Source: DASRDZ01 sp035569495 (GTDB lineage: Bacteria; Chloroflexota; Dormibacteria; Aeolococcales; Aeolococcaceae). Taken from it: a stretch of DNA of 64,000 bases. The stretch is taken from contig DATMMX010000002.1 in NCBI GenBank assembly GCA_035569495.1, positions 39,234-103,233 on the forward strand, read 5' to 3'. The notes beneath the pieces are model-generated. The model searched no databases, had not been told where the DNA came from, and saw only the letters and a program-made list of their open reading frames with translations. Below are positions 61,049-64,000 of this stretch, piece after piece (within the stretch, counting starts at the first letter, position 1; each line of letters opens with the position of its first letter). A program made the translations under genes and the position numbers.

Positions 61049-61956
61049 GCCGACACCAACCGGCGGACGCCCAGCGAGGTGCCCATCACGACGACGGCTG
61101 CGATTGCGAGCAGCGGAAGCAGTGGTGGGCTGAGTGCGGCGAGCATCGCGGGAGGGTCACTGGCGAGGAGCATCGCCAGGCATGCTCCAGCGATCAGCGG
61201 AACCGCGGCCGCGCTCATGCGCACCTCGGCGAAGGCGGCGTGCACGTCGGAGCGCAGCGTGGCTTGCTCCTCCAACGCGGCGGCGAGGCGGTCGAGCGCG
61301 GATGCGGTCGCGGCGGCGTCGTGGCGATGGAGGGCGAAGACGGCCCCGACCCGGGCTCCTGCGGACGTGGCGCGGAGGTCCGGCACGGCGTCCTCGATCG
61401 AGCGCTGCAGGGACGAGGCGGCGTCGCCGCCGAGCACCACGCGCGCGGCGGCAGCTTGCAGGATGTGCGAGGCCATCGGCGCTCCGCCGACGGCGATGCG
61501 CGACGCGGCACCCGCGATCGCCTGCGCGCCGCTCCCCGACGCGGCGAGCTCGGTGGCGAGCGCGCGGGCCAGCGCGGGAGCCACGCGATTGAGGGCAGTG
61601 GAGGCCGCGCAACGACGCACTCGCAGCAGCAGGCCGCTCCCCACCCGGACGACTGTTGACGCAATGGCGATCGCCGGCATTGCGCCGACGCTGACAGCAG
61701 CGAGGACGGTGGCAATCGGCACCGCAACCAGCACCTGGGCGCACCGCCACGACGACGGCGACATGTGCACCTGGGCGCGCCACAGCCGGACGGACAGACG
61801 GCGTCCAGGTCGGGAGCGGTCGAAGAAGGCGGCGACGCGGCGCACCCGACCCCCGCGTGTCGGGGCCGTGGAGGGCTCGGGCAATCGTGTGCGGCGAAGG
61901 TCGCGCACCGCTTGGATCAGCGCCGCCAGAACGCAGCACAATGCAACAAGCCTCAT
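61045..61956 (-). CDS. tadB: Tad/type II secretion inner-membrane platform protein TadB-like
   Basis: 303 residues: membrane helices at about 75-105 (VAVPIATVLAAVSVGAMPAI) and the C-terminal pair (AVPLIAGACLAMLLA, PPLLPLLAIAAVVVMGTSLG). T2SSF region LDRLAAALEEQATLRSDVHA. Its ATG overlaps the tadA stop. With TadC and the ATPase it forms the pilus assembly platform. Confidence 0.8.
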   Translation of the reverse strand: MRLVALCCVLAALIQAVRDLRRTRLPEPSTAPTRGGRVRRVAAFFDRSRPGRRLSVRLWRAQVHMSPSSWRCAQVLVAVPIATVLAAVSVGAMPAIAIASTVVRVGSGLLLRVRRCAASTALNRVAPALARALATELAASGSGAQAIAGAASRIAVGGAPMASHILQAAAARVVLGGDAASSLQRSIEDAVPDLRATSAGARVGAVFALHRHDAAATASALDRLAAALEEQATLRSDVHAAFAEVRMSAAAVPLIAGACLAMLLASDPPAMLAALSPPLLPLLAIAAVVVMGTSLGVRRLVSA

Positions 61957-63146
61957 GCGACGTGCGCCCGCGATGCCGGGTCGAGCGTGAAGTCGATGCC
62001 GTGGCGCGACATGCGGTCGAGACAGCGCCGCGGTGGTCGACGCAGTAGCTCGGGCTCGCCGGCACGGTCGAAGATCGCACCGAAGTTGTAGTCGTCGATG
62101 GCCACAACCTCGGAGACCACCCGACGACCGGACTGGTCGCGCTCGCACTGCACGATCACGTCGATCGCGGTGGCCAACCAACCACGGACGGTGGAGGTGG
62201 CGACCGAGGGCCAGGCCAGGCTGACGAGTGCTTCGAGGCGGGAGTGGGCGTCGCCTGCGCTGTTGGCGTGCACGGTGCTCATTGAGCCCGGATGGCCGGT
62301 GTTCATGGCGGCGACCATGTCGGCGGCCTCGGCGCCGCGCACCTCACCGACCACGATCCGGTCGGGGCGCATGCGCAGCGTGTTGCGCAGCAGCGCGCGC
62401 ATGTCGATCGGCGCGACGCCGGCGGCGAGTGGATCGCGGCATTGCTGGGCGACGACGTGCGGGTGGTCGATGCGCAGCTCGGCGACGTCCTCGACGGTGA
62501 CGATGCGCTGGTCGGTGGGAACGAGCGCAGCGAGCGCGGCGAGCAAGGTGGTCTTGCCCGCACCGGTACCGCCGCTGACGACGATGTTGCAGCGACCGAT
62601 CACCGCCGCGTGGAGGAAGGCGGCGACAGCGCGGGGCACCGAGCCGAGGCGGACCAGGTCGGCGAGCGAGAGGGTGGCGCGCCGCGGGCGGCGCAGGGTG
62701 AGCAGCGGACCGGCGAGGGCGACCGGTGGCAGCACTGCGTTGAGACGCGTGCCGTCGGCGAGCACGGCATCGACGGTCGGCATTGACTCGTCGAGGCGCC
62801 GGCCGGTGCCCGCGAGCAGACGGTCGATGACCGCGCGCAGCCGCGGCTCGGAGGCGAAGCGGACGTCGGTGGGCTGCAGGCGGCCGTCGACCTCGACGCG
62901 GACGTCGCCGGGGCCATTGACCATGATCTCGGTGATCCGCTCGTCGGCGAGCAGGGCCTCCAGAGGGCCGGCGCCGAGCAGGTCGGCGGCCAGGCCGGCC
63001 GTCGCCTCAGGGTCCATTCCCGAGCCGGCGAGCCAGGAATCGAGGATGGCCGGAAGCCGTTCGACGCCTCCCGGTTGGAGCGCGGCGAGCGCGGGCAGCT
63101 CGCGGACCAGTTGCTCGCGCAGCCGGTCCGCCAGTGTCGGGCCCAT
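61953..63146 (-). CDS. tadA: Tad/CpaF-type pilus assembly ATPase
   Basis: 397 residues. Walker A SGGTGAGKTTLL, Asp box VEDVAELRIDHPHVVAQQ, Walker B IVVGEVRGAEAADMV and His box STVHANSAGDAHSRL. N-terminal domain ITEIMVNGPGDVRVEVDGRL is the CpaF family mark. Overlaps the cpaB-like gene by TGATG. No flp pilin in the window. Confidence 0.95.
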   Translation of the reverse strand: MGPTLADRLREQLVRELPALAALQPGGVERLPAILDSWLAGSGMDPEATAGLAADLLGAGPLEALLADERITEIMVNGPGDVRVEVDGRLQPTDVRFASEPRLRAVIDRLLAGTGRRLDESMPTVDAVLADGTRLNAVLPPVALAGPLLTLRRPRRATLSLADLVRLGSVPRAVAAFLHAAVIGRCNIVVSGGTGAGKTTLLAALAALVPTDQRIVTVEDVAELRIDHPHVVAQQCRDPLAAGVAPIDMRALLRNTLRMRPDRIVVGEVRGAEAADMVAAMNTGHPGSMSTVHANSAGDAHSRLEALVSLAWPSVATSTVRGWLATAIDVIVQCERDQSGRRVVSEVVAIDDYNFGAIFDRAGEPELLRRPPRRCLDRMSRHGIDFTLDPASRAHVA

Positions 63147-63829
63147 CAGGTGAGGCCACCCACATCCGGCGGGGGCTGGTCCGCGGCCGAGCTGCGGACC
63201 AGCAGGTGCAGGGACTTGGCGAAGGTCTGCGCCCAGATCAGCCGCGGGGCGGCCGTCGCGTCGACGTCGAGCGTGACCACCGGCGTCGACCCGCTCGCGA
63301 CGGAGACGACCCGCCCCGTGGCCACGGCGACGACGCGGCCGCCGTCCGAACCCTGGGGGACCGCGGCGACGGCATCGACCAGGACGCCCGGCACGACGTC
63401 GGACCCCAAGTCGGTGCCGTCGACCGGGACGCGCACCAGGCGGCGTCCCGCCGCCGGAGCCGAGCCCTGGGACAGCAGCATGCTGCCGAGCGGTGCGCCG
63501 GGTGGGACGGCAACCGCCAGGCGGCGTCCGACCACACCAGCCGAGGCGTGCGCGAAGGGCGAGAGCGGGTCGGACGCGGCCACGGTGACCTCGCTCACAT
63601 CGGACGAGGCGAGCACCGTTCCGGCATCCAGCGAGCGCGCGGCAACCACGAGCGTGACCGACCGCGAGGCGCCCGAGCCGATGCTGCCCGCGTCGCCCGC
63701 GTGCCACCCGCCGGCAAGGATCAGCCCGAGCCCCGTCAGACCGAGCAGCACGGCCAGCCACGGCCCGCGCCGCGACCGGCCAACCTCCGCACCACTTCCT
63801 TGTGTATCCACATCGCAGAAGATACACAT
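63146..63829 (-). CDS. cpaB: CpaB/RcpC-like SAF-domain membrane protein
   Basis: 227 residues: a basic N terminus, one membrane helix (LAVLLGLTGLGLILAGGWHA, about 25-44), then a SAF domain (VAARSLDAGTVLASSDVSEV) and an RcpC-like middle (VPPGAPLGSMLLSQG, RVPVDGTDLGSDV). In Tad systems this periplasmic protein links pilus and wall. First gene of the cluster, just after the 5S rRNA. A GTG at codon 7 is an alternative start. Confidence 0.8.
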   Translation of the reverse strand: MCIFCDVDTQGSGAEVGRSRRGPWLAVLLGLTGLGLILAGGWHAGDAGSIGSGASRSVTLVVAARSLDAGTVLASSDVSEVTVAASDPLSPFAHASAGVVGRRLAVAVPPGAPLGSMLLSQGSAPAAGRRLVRVPVDGTDLGSDVVPGVLVDAVAAVPQGSDGGRVVAVATGRVVSVASGSTPVVTLDVDATAAPRLIWAQTFAKSLHLLVRSSAADQPPPDVGGLT

Positions 63830-63866
63830 CGCAGTAGGGCGGAGTCAAGAAGGCAAAGAAAAAAGA

Positions 63867-63990
63867 GATACCCGGCGATGACCTACTCTCCCACCCCGTT
63901 GCCAGGGCAGTACCATCGGCGCTGGCGGGCTTAACTGCTGTGTTCGGGATGGGAACAGGTGTTTCCCCGCCGCTATGGTCACCGGATACC
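63867..63990 (-). rRNA. rrf: 5S ribosomal RNA
   Basis: 124 nt. The ends pair as an 11-bp stem (GGTATCCGGTG with CGCCGGGTATC). The conserved loop CCCATCCCGAACACAGCAG, CCCGAACA and the 3' part GGGTGGGAGAGTAGG are present. Downstream the sequence turns T-rich (TCTCTTTTTTC), fitting a terminator. The 23S gene would lie outside the right edge. Confidence 0.96.
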
Positions 63991-64000
63991 TCTTTGTCAA

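Overview
The window is a GC-rich (roughly 70%) bacterial chromosome segment made almost entirely of housekeeping genes. Gene order, a Gram-positive style fatty acid kinase (FakA/FakB) next to an Asp23 protein, a sortase-type cell-wall signal, HslUV, a zinc-type L28, ComM/DprA and Tad-type secretion genes together suggest a single-membrane Terrabacteria lineage outside Bacillota and Actinomycetota. Chloroflexota or Dormibacterota would fit. That placement is inference from content and order; no rRNA longer than 5S is present to test it.

Left part (1-42.7 kb): after the end of a Rel (p)ppGpp enzyme and a GbsR-type regulator divergent from an unknown Cys-containing protein, nearly everything is on the minus strand. 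Read in the direction of transcription (right to left) it is asp23-fakA-fakB-recG-rsmD-coaD-(coiled-coil protein)-(VOC protein)-rpmF-fabD-fabG-acpP-rnc-smc-ftsY, then a thioredoxin-like protein, an acetyltransferase, ylxM-ffh-rpsP-khpA-rimM-trmD-rplS-yraN-comM-dprA-topA-hslV-hslU-rpsB-tsf-pyrH-frr-uppS-cdsA-dxr-rseP-ispG-proS. This matches the Bacillus rpmB-yloU-yloV-recG-fab-rnc-smc-ffh-trmD-topA-clpQY-rpsB-dxr-proS block and joins lipid precursor synthesis, ribosome and translation factors, protein targeting, chromosome condensation and isoprenoid synthesis. Many neighbours overlap by 1-8 nt (ATGA, GTGA, TGATG), which points to translational coupling.

Middle part (42.7-52 kb): rpmB, a cytosolic cobalamin-binding-like protein, a riboflavin operon (rlmN-ribD-ribE-ribBA-ribH), a small membrane protein, a TPR-like membrane protein, folE, an SDR and a glycosyltransferase.

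Right part (52-64 kb): an exported CHAP peptidoglycan hydrolase behind a strong promoter and a folded leader, closed by a clear intrinsic terminator; a lone ParB-like protein; a flavoprotein reductase; a large exported Asp-box (BNR) protein with a C-terminal sorting signal; tRNA-Leu(GAG); a Tad/Flp assembly cluster (cpaB-like, tadA, tadB, tadC); and a 5S rRNA at the right edge, presumably the end of an rRNA operon that continues outside the window.

The most interesting new signal is non-coding. The smc gene and the lone parB-like gene, 23 kb apart, are each preceded by two CAACATGTTG-type palindromes exactly 31 bp apart, and in both cases the gene-proximal copy runs into the -35 box (TTGACA or TTGACG). 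This looks like one regulator controlling two chromosome-organisation genes. Other unusual points: no canonical start codon for rnc or fabD, a coding-like frame that runs from upstream of acpP through acpP into rnc, an RNase III with a 230-residue disordered basic tail, a 12-bp perfect inverted repeat around the rpmF -10 box, and a thioredoxin-like protein lacking the first catalytic Cys.
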